Below, in pieces: positions 11,301-23,040 of a DNA stretch of 64,000 bases. The DNA comes from Nematostella vectensis (taxonomy: Eukaryota > Cnidaria > Anthozoa > Actiniaria > Edwardsiidae). The stretch spans positions 21,603,747 through 21,667,746 of the forward strand of contig NC_064034.1 in the NCBI RefSeq assembly GCF_932526225.1. Direction: 5' to 3'. Within the stretch, counting starts at the first letter, position 1. Every line of letters starts with the position of its first letter. The notes beneath the pieces are model-generated. The model was not told where the DNA came from. It made no database searches and saw only the letters and a list, made by a program, of their open reading frames with translations. The position numbers were made by a program, and so were the translations under genes.

Positions 11301-14300
11301 TATTTGCTGTTGGAAACTTTCATCTAGAAGTTTATCAGCTTCATCGAGTATAAACATCCGCACAGACTCCGTCTTCAGATACTTTTGTTCAATGAGATAC
11401 TTTACGCGACCTGTAACAAAAACAGTAACAAGTAGGTGAATAAGAAAACAATTAAGCCTGATGCACACTGGCAATATAATGACATAACAAGATAGGCGCG
11501 CGCATTCTTATGTCCTTATTTTCAAGTGTGAAGGGTGCGACTTATGGCAATAACGTCGACATAATAACGTGGAGATAACGACATAAAAGAAAAAAACATG
11601 TTTTTTCCCTTATGCCATTATGTCAAATTCTTATGTTGTTATGTCGTTATATCTCCAGTGTGCATCAGGCCTTACTTAACTATCAATAAATTCATAGCAT
11701 ATTATATTGCACAATTATAAATAAAATTTTCGACTGCAATGGAATGTCATGAGTAAGGGTCATGAGAAGGTTGTACCACTGAAAAAAGACAAAAGCATAC
11801 AAAATCAAATTACTAGCAAACTTTAACCCAAAGATCATGACATAATATAGAGACCATGGCATCAATCATATTAAAACAACCGGCCTTAATCAAACAAAAA
11901 CTCCTGAAAATTTCTTATTTAAGTACTAGTATTAAGCTAGTGTGTTCTCTAAGGGACCTTCGGTACCATCATTTTTTAGCCTTCTAGCAGGCTCTCCAGT
12001 GAGTCTATTTGCAAATTATTGTTTTCGGCCTTTGCTGACCGCTCTCCTTTACCCCTTCCCCCGACCCCCTCTCTCTTCTTTAACTATTTTGCTGCCCACA
12101 GGAATCCTAAAACCCAGAAAACAGTTCTTTCCGAATTAACCAGCTGGAGAGCTGGCTAGCAGGCTATTTTTTGGGGGATTAATTACGTACCTGGAGTACC
12201 GACAGCAATATGACATGACTTGAGAGCTTTTTTATCTTCCTCAAGTGAGATACCTCCAATAAACACCTTACAGGCCAAGCCATCATAATGACATCCAATA
12301 GCACAGATGACATCCTTGACTTGAACTGCTATTTCTCTTGTTGGTGTAAGAATAATTATCTAGAAAAAGATAGGGACAGAATCGGGCCACAAACCCAACA
12401 CCACATAAATCATCTTATTTGGCCAATCTGATCATTTTGTTACAGTACAGACTGAATGTTTTTTAACAATCTGTGCGTGTGTTCTTAGTAGATTCTTGCG
12501 AATTCTGAATGGATTCTGAGCCCACTCAGGTTGTCCACGCACCTCTGTGGGTTCCACACACCAGAATCCATGCAGTTGTTTTACTCATTAAAAGATTTAA
12601 TGTATTCAATGTACCTTTTTGCCAGCTGAAGATGAATTCAAAACAACACACAGTAAAACGTTTGTCAGATGAAGTGTTTTTAAAGCTAACATTGAGAACA
12701 TACAATTATACACGGTTTTATTGACTGCTTTAAATACTTAGAAGACACAAAAAATTCTGATTAAATATTTTTATAAGTCTCTATACAAATTGCTGATGGG
12801 GATTTGTGCTTAAGCAAAGGCTTCTGGCAAAGAAGATGATGAGAAACTCAACTTTAGAGTTTTTTTTATTAAGACCAAAAGAATCCTGATAAAAAATAGC
12901 TCATCGCCTGTAAAGATTGGCGTGTTTAAAAAAATAACATAGCGGAGGGGAGGTAGTTTTAAAGCGATGGGAAGACAAACATGGCGAATCAAGGTGGCAC
13001 TAATCTCAAATTTATGAAGTTGAAATGCTTTCACATGCCGTCATTGTATCGTGTTAGAAATAGACTTTTGACACTATTTGACGTGTAACTGTCATTGTAC
13101 TGTCAATGTTGATATTTATACTGCAATCCATAATGTCGCCTTGCCATTCAAAGACAATAGAAGGGTCACATAATCTTAACTCAAGAAGGATTTGTTTCGT
13201 AGTTGGCTAATCAAAACCAAACGAAAGAAAACATCGTTCAAAAAGAGGTTTCTTTGAAGTCTCTATAAGAATGCCTAAGGATTTCATGTCAAAGTTTAGA
13301 CATATAAAAACATATTTTGAAATTCACTCACCTGAATGCAATTACTCTCAGTGATTACATTCTCAAGAGCAATAACACTAAACACGCATGTCTTGCCTGT
13401 TCCTGACTTGGCCTGTGCAATTAGATCTGAAATAAGAAGGATTCCTCATATAACAAATATGTTATGTATATAAGCGCCTTTATAAATGAGCACCTCAATA
13501 AAATAAGCCTCTTGCATAAGAGGAAAAAAATATGAACAAGCGCCTTCTCCAAGTATGTTGTTTTTTTATCTAGAGAAGAACAAGTGCCATGAAAAATAAA
13601 ATAAGCGACGGAGCACTTGATGAGTACCTTATAATACTTGTCCACATTCAAGCAATTACGGCACTGCAAAAAGTGAGTACCTTACAATACTTGTCCACAA
13701 CACCCTTATTCAAGCAATTACGGCACTGCAAAAAGTGAGTACTGTACCTTATAATACTTGTCCACAACACCCTTATTCAAGCAATTACGGCACTGCAAAA
13801 AGTGGGTACTGTACCTTATAATACTTGTCCACAACACCCTTATTCAAGCAATTACGGCACTGCAAAAAGTGAGTACCTTATAATACTTGTCCACAACACC
13901 CTTATTCAAGCAATTACGGCACTGCAAAAAGTGGGTACTGAACCTTATAATACTTGTCCACAACACCCTTATTCAAGCAATTACGGTACTGCAAAAAGTG
14001 AGTACCTTATAATACTTGTCCACAACACCCTTATTCAAGCAATTACGGCACTGTGAAAAGTGAGTACCTTATAATACTTGTCCACTTATCCAAGCACCTT
14101 ATTCAAGCACTTATCTCCCTTATCCAAGCAATTACGGTACTGCAAAAAGTGAGTACCTTATAATAATTGTCCACTTATCCAAGCACCTTATTCAAGCACT
14201 TATCTCCCTTATTCAAGCAATTACGGAACTGCAAAAAGTCAGTACCTTATAATACTTGTCCACTTATCCAAGCACCTTATTCAAGCACTTATCTCCCTTA

Positions 14301-16080
14301 TCCAAGCAATTACGGTACTGCAAAAAGTGAGTACCTTAAAATACTTGTCCACAACACCCAAGTTGAGCTGTTATGGGAGCCAGGCCCTAAGGGTAACCTA
14401 CTACTGTATGTTAACAACTTGTTTAGCTAAGAGAGCTTTCCGTTGATAATGTCACATGGCATGTAGGCAAGGGTAAGTAGCTAACTTTCCGTGCATTCAA
14501 GGAAATCATTTTATGTTTTTTTTTCAGTTTGCTGCTCAAATGAAATACAGTGCTGTTTAAAACTATTGCAACATTTTCCGCTGCAAAACTGTGGCGACCG
14601 CGTCCAAGATTTTTTCCACAAACTGCGGTTCTGCCACTTTGACCACAGTAATGTTATATTCATAAAACCACGGCCCAAATCCTCAGTTAAGTACCACGTA
14701 AGAGCTGAATGTACATAAGGAGTGATTTGATAGTAAATAAAGTATACCAAGAAAAGTCAGTTTAATGCATCCGAAGACAAGTTGTCTGACTTCACACATA
14801 CACATGTTTAGCGATTATTTTTAGCATTTAAACATTCCTTCAGGGAAATAACCTTTCTGAACTTTTTTTTATAATCTTTACAACAAAAAATTAATTCCCA
14901 TGAAGATAAGTTCTGACTTTTCTCACATTCACGTGTTTAGCGATCAAAAGTTTCTTCACAAAAACAGTTTACAAACAGTCTTCCAATATAATGATCTTTA
15001 CAATAGAGAAATGGTTTCTCAAAATAGTTTCATCTGACTTCACACATTTGCATGTTTAGCAACTATATTTAGCTTTCGAACATTTCTACCCGAAAAGTGT
15101 TTCCGAACTTTGTTTATAATCTTTACAACAAAAAAATGGATTCTCGCAAAGACAAGATGTCTGACATCATTAGCATTCGAACATTCCTTCATAGAAATAA
15201 CTTTTCGAACTTTATTTCCAATCTTCACAACAACAAATGGATCCCCGTTAGACAAGATGTCTGACTTTTCTCACATTCGCATGTTAAGCGAATATTTTGT
15301 TATCCTAACATGCATTCCACGGCATTTGATTGCAAGCGAGCTGTCAATCCTGTGAGGGTGCAGGCCTTTAAGGCAATTGTTAAAAAAAATATTTCCCTGT
15401 ACTGCCATTAATGGTCCATCGCCAATGGACCGATGTTTGAAAGCCTTGGCATGGATTCTTATCTTTAACTTTTTGTCTTTTTTAAAACTGTATATACCTT
15501 TTAGCTCTTTAGAATTATTTAGAATTATTGTACTTTTAGACGAAGACAAGTGTATATGTAAATAAACAAAATAAAATGGTTTCATGTATTATTTTTTGTC
15601 AAAGTTTTTGTGGTAGGTTTCGCGTGATCTGAAGAGAATGAAACAAGCTAATTTTATATGTAGTTGATTTATAGTGGTGGTAGAGAAAACTAAAAAATGC
15701 ATAACTGCATAAAGATAGCAAGTAATAACACACGATATACAGGATGACCCTAACGATATATAAATCGCGGCCAGGTAAAATCTGCGACATTGAACTTACT
15801 GTATGCGCCTTTACTCGCTTGGACCGGCATGATTAACAAAAAAAAAAAAATATTAAACATACAAGATGAATATTTACAGCTTACCCAAGCCACATCTTCC
15901 TAATGGAATAGCTTTAAGCTGTATAGGAGAGGGTTTTTCGAAGCCAGCCTCGTTCAACCCTCTTAATAGTGTAGGCGACAATAGAAGCGAGTGGAAATCA
16001 ATTTGCTCCTCTATCAAAACGTCGGTAGTACGTTTCCTTTGAGAAATATCGTGCCCTGGTTTATAATGCGTCATATCCAC
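5332..16080 (-). CDS. DDX20: DEAD-box RNA helicase DDX20/Gemin3 (SMN complex), complete, 12 coding exons
   Basis: Exons (minus strand): 16080-15885, 13426-13332, 12359-12191, 11410-11299, 10923-10781, 9995-9931, 9863-9790, 9531-9473, 9308-9226, 8900-8795, 8237-8136, 7262-5332. They sum to 3135 nt (1044 aa plus stop), with every phase matching. Helicase core: Q motif FEKPSPIQ (47-54), AKSGTGKT (71-78), PTREIA (103-108), TPG (152-154), DEAD (176-179), SAT (207-209), a STDLTARGID stretch across an exon join (329-338) and HRIGRAGR (359-366). The sequences at [16 protein letters not shown] and [12 protein letters not shown] are distinctive for DDX20. In the SMN complex this helicase acts in snRNP assembly. 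Residues 403-1044 come from one exon: Ser-rich and probably disordered, then Gly/Tyr-rich, then three Cys-rich repeats (934-996). The ATG at 16078-16080 is the first in frame before the Q motif. Exon 10 has two usable donors. Confidence 0.93.
5479..5667 (-). repeat. Three coding 63-bp repeats: Cys/His-rich 21-residue units in the DDX20 tail
   Basis: Within the last DDX20 exon, residues 934-996 form three consecutive 21-residue units. Each has YTPF, then CPHY.GGP, then closely spaced cysteines (CECQC, CECKS, CKCQC) and MG. The DNA copies are highly similar, implying recent tandem duplication. The spacing of Cys and His could bind metal, but no named zinc-finger family fits. Confidence 0.85.
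7428..8076. repeat. About 38-bp minisatellite in DDX20 intron 11
   Basis: Diverged units built from an AACCATACAATGAAGATC part and a TTCTAACAAGACGCAATAT part run for about 650 bp, filling most of the 873-bp intron (7263-8135). Confidence 0.85.
8948..9185 (-). mobile_element. tRNA-derived SINE-like repeat in DDX20 intron 9
   Basis: On the minus strand this contains a tRNA-like head with a box-B match (GGTTCGATTCC, about 9110-9120) and a box-A-like GGTCCAGTTGACAGA about 45 nt upstream, followed by a non-tRNA body. No intact cloverleaf is seen, so it is a SINE or SINE relic rather than a functional tRNA. Confidence 0.5.
11456..11670. mobile_element. MITE-like element, 215 bp, 16-bp perfect terminal inverted repeats
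   Basis: GCCTGATGCACACTGG at 11456-11471 is exactly inverted at 11655-11670. The interior is rich in ATGTCGTTAT/ATAACGACAT motifs in both orientations, so it could fold back. It sits in DDX20 intron 3 and has no coding capacity. Confidence 0.7.
12360..13331. other. DDX20 intron 2, no further feature seen
   Basis: This AT-rich intron lies between the exon carrying PTREIA and the exon carrying AKSGTGKT. ORFs of 71-74 codons here have no recognisable similarity. Confidence 0.5.
13620..14360. repeat. About 62-bp minisatellite in DDX20 intron 1
   Basis: Units contain GAGTACCTTATAATACTTG, a CCACAACACCCTTATTC part and AAGCAATTACGGCACTGC. Later units carry an alternative segment with CCACTTATCCAAGCACC, so two unit types are interleaved. 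The array begins about 200 bp on the intron side of exon 2. Confidence 0.9.
14770..15300. repeat. Degenerate tandem repeat, roughly 100-130 bp period
   Basis: Successive copies share TCTGACTT, CACA or CTCACATT, a GTTTAGCGA-like element, and ATCTTTACAACAAAAAA. Start points near 14783, 14910, 15029, 15160 and 15260 show an irregular period. It lies in DDX20 intron 1. Confidence 0.6.
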
Positions 16081-16408
16081 ACCGCTTGAGTGTTGATCAC
16101 AGATCTGAGAGGAGTCAATTGATAGGCGTGTATTATAATGGTATCGGCGTCTTTCTTCTCAGTAAAAGCTAAAACATGTTTCTCTCACGTTCGTCCGCCA
16201 TATTGAGTCCAGTGATATTGTCCGCTGACCACTGTCTGACACTAACTAGGGCACAGGAAGCCCAAACTTTGGCGCGTGAGATATACGAAGACAAAATTAG
16301 CAACACACGCAATAGCCTCTCTCTCTTTTGTTTAGAAGGATGAAAAACAAACAAATAAACAAAGAAATTTTCGTCCCACTGTATAGTCTGAGCCTATTTG
16401 CCGGATTT
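16081..16408 (-). promoter_or_regulatory. 5' flank and probable promoter/5'UTR of DDX20
   Basis: About 330 bp separates the DDX20 start codon from the 24-bp satellite array. A stretch reading AACATGGCGGACGAACG-like on the minus strand near 16185-16205 is more GC-rich than its surroundings and may mark the transcription start. No TATA box stands out. Confidence 0.3.
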
Positions 16409-17145
16409 GCAGGATAGACTAATGGATAAACTGCAGGGTAGACTAATGGATAAAATGCAGGCTTGACAAATGGATAAACTGCAGAATAGACTAATGGATA
16501 AACTGCAGGATAGACTAATGGATAAACTGCAGGATAGACTATTTGATAAACTGCAGGATAGACTCATGAGTAAACTGCGGACTGGACTGATGGATAAACT
16601 GCAGGATAGACTAAAGTGTAAACTGCAGGGTAGGTTATTTGATAAACTTCAGGATAGACTAATGGATAAACTGCAGAATAGACTTATGGATAAACTGCAG
16701 GATAGACTAATGGATAAACTGCAGAATAGACTAATGGATAAACAGCAGAATAGACTAATGGATAAACTGCAGGATAGACTAATGGATAAACTGCAGGATA
16801 GACTAATGGATAAACTGCAGGATAGACTAATGGATAAACTGCAGAATAGACTAATGGATAAACTGCAGGATAGACTAATGGATAAACTGCAGGATAGACT
16901 AATGGATAAACTGCAGAATAGACTAATGGATAAACTGCAGGATAGAATAATGGATAAACTGCAAAATAGACTAATGGATAAACTGCAGAATAGACTAATG
17001 AATAAACTGAGGACTGGGCCAATGGATAAACTGCAGGATAGACTAATGAATAAACTGAAGGATAGACTAATGAATAAACTGCAGGATAGACTAATGAATA
17101 AACTGCAGGATAGACTAATGGATAAACTGCAGGATAGACTAGCCA
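16409..17145. repeat. 24-bp minisatellite upstream of DDX20
   Basis: About 30 units with a core CTGCAGGATAGACTAATGGA plus TAAA. Because 24 bp is eight codons and stops are absent, a long repetitive frame (MDKLQDRL on plus; others on minus) stays open. This is best read as satellite DNA, not a protein gene. Confidence 0.95.
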
Positions 17146-18224
17146 ACCCCCACTTTTCTAATCGTATGTGTGTGTGTTTTATTTGACATGAACGCGCGGT
17201 TTACCTGTTCCTAAATGAGTATAAGCGAATTGATTGTTCAAAATCCAATTTTTTTAAAACTGTTTGGGATCATTTTAAGCGGGTATTCTATATCGAACCA
17301 AGTTTCCCCTCCCATCCCCCCCCCCCCCCCCCACAGCGCAAAACAGTACATTTTCAAGCGTGTTCAAGTCGTGAAATGGCTGCGCCATGTCACGTGTTGC
17401 GGGCATGTTCAAGATGCACTCGCCACGTCACGTGTTCAAGGATGTTCGTCTTGAACACCCTTGTGCGCCGTCACATACGGAGTGTACTGGCATGTTCAGA
17501 GATGTATACATCTGATATCACGCATGCAAGCGTTTGCGGGTCATGTACAAGTTTTTCAAGCCAAAACGACTAAAACTGTAACTAGCCCATTACAACACAC
17601 AATTGCCGCCCGAATTCCGTGTTTTTCTGCCAAGTGTCGTTGTCGCCGTGTGTTTCTATATAGCAGGTCCAACCAGTAGCCAATAGCCAAAAAGGGGGGT
17701 TCGGGGTTTATATGACTCGGCCCAATTTCATAGTTGTTACTTCAAATTTCAAAGTTATGACTTTAAATTCATAGATGTGACGTCAAATTTCAGTTGCGAC
17801 TTGAAAAAATAATTGAAAAAAAGGACATACTTCAGTACGCAAGCGTTTATATCCAAGATTTGTTTATTTGTATCACTATATATTAAATTACGAATGTGAA
17901 AACACATTAAAATAATTAAAATACAAGCAATTTAAAAGTCATTTCGATAAACCCCGTGAAAGAGTATATATTTTAATGCTAAATAAAATAGTGTTTTTCA
18001 TCCGACTATGAAACGATAACTACCACTCACTTTCCCACTATTAAAAGGAGAATACAATACAAATTATGTAGTGTATAAAAGTCGGTGTTTAGTTTTCATT
18101 TCAAAGTCGGATGAAACCCGTTCTACTGTTACTACTTTCCCATGAAGATAACAATTCTTATAAAGAGAAGTGACAACCGCTTTATAAAGCGAAAGTAACT
18201 TGGGATTGTGTCCAAGGTAAGCGC
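17146..18224. other. Non-coding stretch between satellite and Tnp2-type element
   Basis: It contains a poly-C run near 17316-17332, degenerate CACGTGTT/ATGTTCAAG repeats at about 17355-17460, and AT-rich sequence. No gene is seen. Confidence 0.5.
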
Positions 18225-20821
18225 TTACAAAATAAATCTTCCTACTAAAGGAATAACTACATTCACTGTCTCCATACCGTGATTAAACTTTACTTTGTAC
18301 CTAAGTAATATGCACTGGGCCTTGATATCTGTAAAAAAAACATATGCCCGGCAAGAAGTGTCCGTTGACCACACCTCCAGTGGTGCAGGGTAGCGGGAAT
18401 GCCTTTCTGGGTGACTGCTGAACCACTCCACCTCCGCGACATCAAACGTCTTTCTGCGTCGTTTTCTATCGTTAGAGTTTTTGAAAATGACATCATGTCT
18501 TATGAATCTTTGCACTTTAGCAGACCTGCTTTCCCCGTCTGGACAACAAACAATGACTCCAACTGTTTGTGTAGTTCTACACATAACACCATTTAGTAGA
18601 ACTTTAGAGTAGCTGTCACACAGCCTCGGGCAGTGAATGTCCTGGTCTGGATATAACGCGCTGTACAGATCAGCCATGGCGGCTGACTCTAGGCAGTCGA
18701 GAGCGACTCTCTTGATAGGTGGACGAGGAGACACTTGTAGAGTGATGTCACCAGCATGTAGGGTGTCGGCCACTGATCCTTCACTGCAGGCAGGAAGGAC
18801 ACTAAACATCTCCTTGCAGTTGTCAGGAAATGGCATTGCATGTAGCCTGGTATCTCTTGTGAACTTCCTCATAAACTGCACACCTAGCCATAGGAAAAAC
18901 AGAAATGTATCAGGGACGACTGCAGATAGGGGTTTTAGGGGTTATAGACATTATTCAGGGAATGTGCATGCATTTCTTGTATCTAAATTTGTGATACAAA
19001 TTTTCTAAGTAGCTTCTTACGGATAAGTCTTATCTGTGTACAGATACAGTTTTGCGACAACCTCATGAACGTGTTTGCCTAATAAGACCACTGAATTAGT
19101 CCTTACCAATATTGTGGTTGTTCTTGTGATAGTTGCCCATGATGCCATTGAATCTCTCAAAAGAGAAACACCAGAAACCATACACAGGTCCATAGTCTTT
19201 CACACAGTCACCAAGATGACAACTGAGGTGCATGTTAGGTGTACAGCGCTCTGCACCATATATAGACTGGAATCCCTTGCAGAATTCAAGAAGTTCTTTT
19301 TCGGCATTAGCACATTGTTCAGGGGAGATACTTCTACTGCACATATACCGGCATGCATACGTAGTGAGACCACAAATCATAATGCCTTGAAGGTAGAATG
19401 CCCTGCAGTGCAAACAGGGAGTAATAGCAGACCCAGTTTTTCACTGGTCAGCAGAAAATCCGCTAAATCCAGTGGCAACTTTGAATGGTATTCTACCAAT
19501 TTCAGGAGGGGGAACCACTGCATCTACTCTTATTTGAAGCAAGCGAAAATCCTTGTCTGACAAAAGCCCCTCTTGTTTCCATAATGTCAAACAGTGCTTG
19601 GCAATCCCAAGAAAGAGACAGTGCATTGGGTCGATGACCAGGAAACGGACAGCATCGTAGTAGGGCAGCTGGTAGAGGGCGGAATACCTGGCACCAGTGT
19701 CACGGACCACCTGTTGTAGCTGAGTCTTGCAGCTTGCATTTAGGGCTGAGTTTGCGTGCAGGCGATGTATATCATTGGTCCTTGGCTCCCAGTTATCAGT
19801 GTCATATCCAGAGAAGTCTGTTTTTGACTCGAATGAGCTGGTGGCAAATTCCTTGAGACACTTGCTGCAACCTGCAAAAATGACAAATTGGATAGATAAC
19901 ATTTTGGATCAATAACAAAATACTGAGCAGTTTACTCTAAGATTAAGAATTGCCCATATATTATCAGCTCTTAATATTTGATTAAAGTCCAACCAATGTT
20001 TTTGTGATCTCTCAAAACATTCTACCTATCTTCAACTTTGAATTTGTTCAAAATTTAAATATAGAGATTTTAACTCTCTGAGGGCTACAATACATGCCAA
20101 ACATAGTTAGTATGAAATGAGTATAAAATATTCCAAGAACCAGCAGTTTCGGAAAAAAATTGACACAAGATATTGCAATATGGGTAATTCAATATGGGTA
20201 ATTCCATCTGAGGGTTTTGAAATCTTAGATCCAACAAATAACATTTATCACTCTAGAAGAAAGAGGGTTGCAAACACAATAACGACTGGTGCTGCTTTGA
20301 ATACCAATCTTGGTATTTTGATACCTATCTTGGTATTTACAATACCAAGATAAATAATCAAATATGGCTGTCACTGAGTCTACACAGAGAATCTTAATTT
20401 TTTTCAGCAACAAGATTAAACTGTGAATTTTCAATATATATTTGATTGGGACTTTCTTCAAAGCTCTTGTTTATAACATATAATCAAACTTTTTGGACTT
20501 TCTGTCTTATAATAAAAAAAGTTTTTGCATGTGGGTACGCCATGGAGTCTCTGTATCTTCCTGTTAAAAATAGTAAAAAAAAGTAACTAATTAAAGACTT
20601 GATAATTGGTTCACCATAACACACATCATGTTTTCTGAACAATTTTATACAAGTAAACAAACTTGCTTTTTCCTAGTAGTATTTTTCAAAGATCAAAATT
20701 ACTAATTCTTCATAACAGGACTAAAAGTTATATTCAATAAATTGTTACCATATCCAAATGTTTTGATTTTAAGGAAACAATTTCACCAGTTCCGCATGGG
20801 CAGTCAAGACAGTATTTATTT
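18225..20821 (-). pseudogene. Tnp2-type (CACTA/EnSpm-like) transposase, frameshifted remnant
   Basis: Exon-like blocks on the minus strand: 20821-20749 (Cys-rich CLDCPCGTGE), 19871 to about 19450 (CSKC, then DPMHCLFLGIAKH), about 19440-19107 (PVYGFWCFSFERFNGIMG) and 18883-18225. The DPMH.LFLG and YGP.Y.FW.FSFER motifs are hallmarks of the Tnp2 transposase family. Splice borders at 19107/18883 remain in phase. The reading frame is lost by about one base just after SADQ (near 19438) and shifts again near 19350, so no intact protein is made. An adjoining block of 218 codons continues the C-terminal part. CACTA-type termini were not located. The family call is good; exact exon limits are approximate. 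Confidence 0.75.
19908..20748. other. AT-rich intron-like sequence inside the Tnp2-type remnant
   Basis: It lies between two minus-strand exon-like blocks of the transposase. A palindromic run of TACCAATCTTGGTATT-like repeats occurs at 20300-20350; otherwise nothing is recognised. Confidence 0.4.
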
Positions 20822-21264
20822 CTGTTTATATCTTTTTCCTATGAAGGCATGAAAATATGAGAAAAATATCTAAAATTTGGGAAGCAACATGCCTAAGTAT
20901 TTCTTCGACAGAACTCCTAAATTTAGAGCAGATGGCCTGTTTAATGTTGCTGTTTTATTTGATATAACAATTGGGACTCAAAAAGAAACATTTGAAACAA
21001 AAAAGAAACATAATTTGGACTTCTCAGAACCAAGCATTGTAAGTTCTAAAACAGGAGTTTTTTATAGTTTGAAATCTAAATCTGATGTAAGCTCGAAAGT
21101 GTGATTGTATTTAAAATGCGGGTTGCACCATCTGTTTTTTCAGGGGCATACATGAAATATGCAAATATAAAATTCTCAGGGTTATTACCATTAGTTTTGA
21201 GATGTCTGGCCATGGAGGTTTTATATAAGTATTTAAATATTGTTTTGTTCATTTTATCCTACAG

Positions 21265-21642
21265 ATGTCTCTACAAGCAAAGTCTTTTTATAAAAGGCAA
21301 CCCACTTCATTAAGCTCTGCATCAAGAACCCCCACTCCATCAAGAACCTCCTCTCCACCTACTAACAGAGAAACACCGGTAGTGGCTAGACGGAGAGAGG
21401 TGACAACCTTGTCGACAGCAGAAATCAATAAGATATTTGATGCCTTTAATGCAGTGAGTGTCCAATTAAAGGAACAAAGGGAGGTTTTGCGCGAGATGGG
21501 GAACAGACAAGAACAACTGCTATTTGTTGTAAAGGACCACCCAAGAAAATCAGAGGATCATTAGCGAGCAAAATGAAAATTTAGAGTCAACAGACACAAG
21601 GACAGGGGACGAAGAGAGCAAGATACCCCCAGAAATTTCTGT
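21265..21642 (+). pseudogene. Probable N-terminal exon of a C14orf93-like gene, frameshifted
   Basis: After a good acceptor (CCTACAG, ending 21264) the ATG at 21265 opens MSLQAKSFYKRQP, a Ser/Pro/Thr-rich stretch, then a probable coiled coil (STAEINKIFDAFNAVSVQLK). The frame stops at 21562, but the +1-shifted frame continues as an acidic Glu/Asn-rich stretch to a donor (TTCTGTAAGC) at 21643, suggesting an indel. The donor is phase 0, matching the first C14orf93-like exon at 38141 on the same strand. Human C14orf93 also has a Ser-rich N-terminus followed by a coil-like segment. Joining the two halves is an inference; the intervening 16.5 kb is mobile-element debris. Confidence 0.4.
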
Positions 21643-21717
21643 AAGCATAACAGCTCATTTGTATCAATTATCATTCTTAGTTATGGAAAAAAAGCACAGG
21701 CACATTGTAGAAAATAC

Positions 21718-22078
21718 GGATCAATTGAGCTTTAGGGCCACCAGGTATAAATAAAAGGTATCTGGTAAAGATTATTAATACCCGATGAATCTGGAGTAGA
21801 TTAAAAGCATAATACCCGGTAACATTTCATCGGGTAAAAGTTATTTAAAATATAAATACCCGGTAAAGCGTTATCAGGTTATCGGGTAAAGGAAAATATA
21901 AATACCCGATAAAGCGTTATCGGGTAAAACAAAATATAAATACCCGATAAAGCGGACCAATTGTGCTTTAGGGCCATGGCGGTAAAACAACGGGTAAATA
22001 AAAATACCCGATAAGAAAACCAACCCGTACCCGGATACCTTTTATTTATACCTGGTTGCCCTAAAGCTCAATTGATCC
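21718..22078. mobile_element. Hairpin-array MITE, copy 1, about 45-bp inverted termini
   Basis: The ends GGATCAATTGAGCTTTAGGG and CCCTAAAGCTCAATTGATCC are inverted, with pairing extending about 45 bp. The interior repeats ACCCGATAAAGCG/TTATCGGGTA palindromes at about 38-bp spacing. It is non-coding, and related copies lie at 23541 and 37577. Confidence 0.85.
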
Positions 22079-22082
22079 ACTT

Positions 22083-22887
22083 GGGCAAAAAACAGAATCC
22101 GCAGAGATGTGGGATGTAAGTGAACGGGCTGTGGGCCATATATCTGCTAGGATCAGAGACATCTGCGCAGAAGATTTGCGACGACGCCCTGTAATACCAT
22201 TCGGAGGGCCCGGCATTGTCTGCCAGATAGACGACAGCAGATTCAACCACAAGCCAAAGGTATGTCTTACCTAACAGCTACTAATATAAGATATTTATTT
22301 ATTATTACCCGGAATGCGATATGAAAATTCTGAGATAAAAAGGGGAGTACAACCGTTTTTACCTGGTATTTATGTTTTATCTTATTCGATAAATTGTGTC
22401 ATGTATTTTTTATTTTCTTTGTCCATTTTAGTACAACCGTGGAAGACCGCCAATGCGCGAAAATTGGGTGTTTGGCGTGCTGTCCACCGCCTATTCCCCT
22501 TCCAGAGGATATTTCCAGATTGTTCCACGGAGAGATGCCGAGACGCTCCTTCCAATCATCCAACGAGCTCTACTTCCGGGCTCCACGGTCCATTCCGATG
22601 ATTGGGCGTCGTATAGACGCCTTTAGGCCCGATTGCCAAATATCGTGGCCAATCAAGGGGTTGTTGTACACCGGTACAATTTTGTCGATCCGATAACCGG
22701 TGTACACTCCCAACACATCGAATCTTTATGGTCCCGCCTTAAAAGCACAGTAAAAGAACGGCGGGGGATTCGCAGGGTGCACCTCCAGAGTTACCTCGAC
22801 GAGCAGACCTGGAGGGACTGGCGCGCTTCTAACAGGGGTACCTTCTATCCCTTCCTTGGTATCCTCCGTCAACAGTTTCCCGTATAA
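22083..22887 (+). pseudogene. Merlin (IS1016/IS1595-like) DDE transposase with one nonsense codon
   Basis: Two exons, about 22083-22259 and 22432-22887, joined by a GT-AG intron in phase 0. The order GGPGIVCQIDDSRF, YNRGR, NWVFGV, VHSDDW and HSQHIESLW gives the D-D-E catalytic residues typical of Merlin/ISXO2-like transposases. Translation runs to a TAA at 22885-22887 apart from a TAG at 22624-22626, shortly after the second Asp. The N-terminal part is cut off where the exon meets MITE copy 1. The enzyme family excises and inserts DNA with 8-9 bp duplications; I did not find the terminal repeats of this copy. It looks recently disabled. Confidence 0.8.
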
Positions 22888-23040
22888 ATGCTAGATGCTG
22901 GCGACAATGAGTCAGGTGGCACCTGATGATACCCTTCTGGAGTTCCAGAATAATATCTTATTTCATCCGGCATAGAAATGAGAGGGGACCAGCAGCCATG
23001 CATTATTATCAAAGTCACATTATAATTCCATGTCAAATAG

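Noticed and set aside
13620-14360. CRISPR-like direct repeats
   Set aside because: Contiguous minisatellite units with no unique spacers, in an animal gene intron; the same applies to the other arrays in the window.
16470-17186. 238-codon ORF of MDKLQDRL repeats, and minus-strand ORFs over the same DNA
   Set aside because: Pure 24-bp satellite, open on both strands, with no non-repetitive domain or conserved context.
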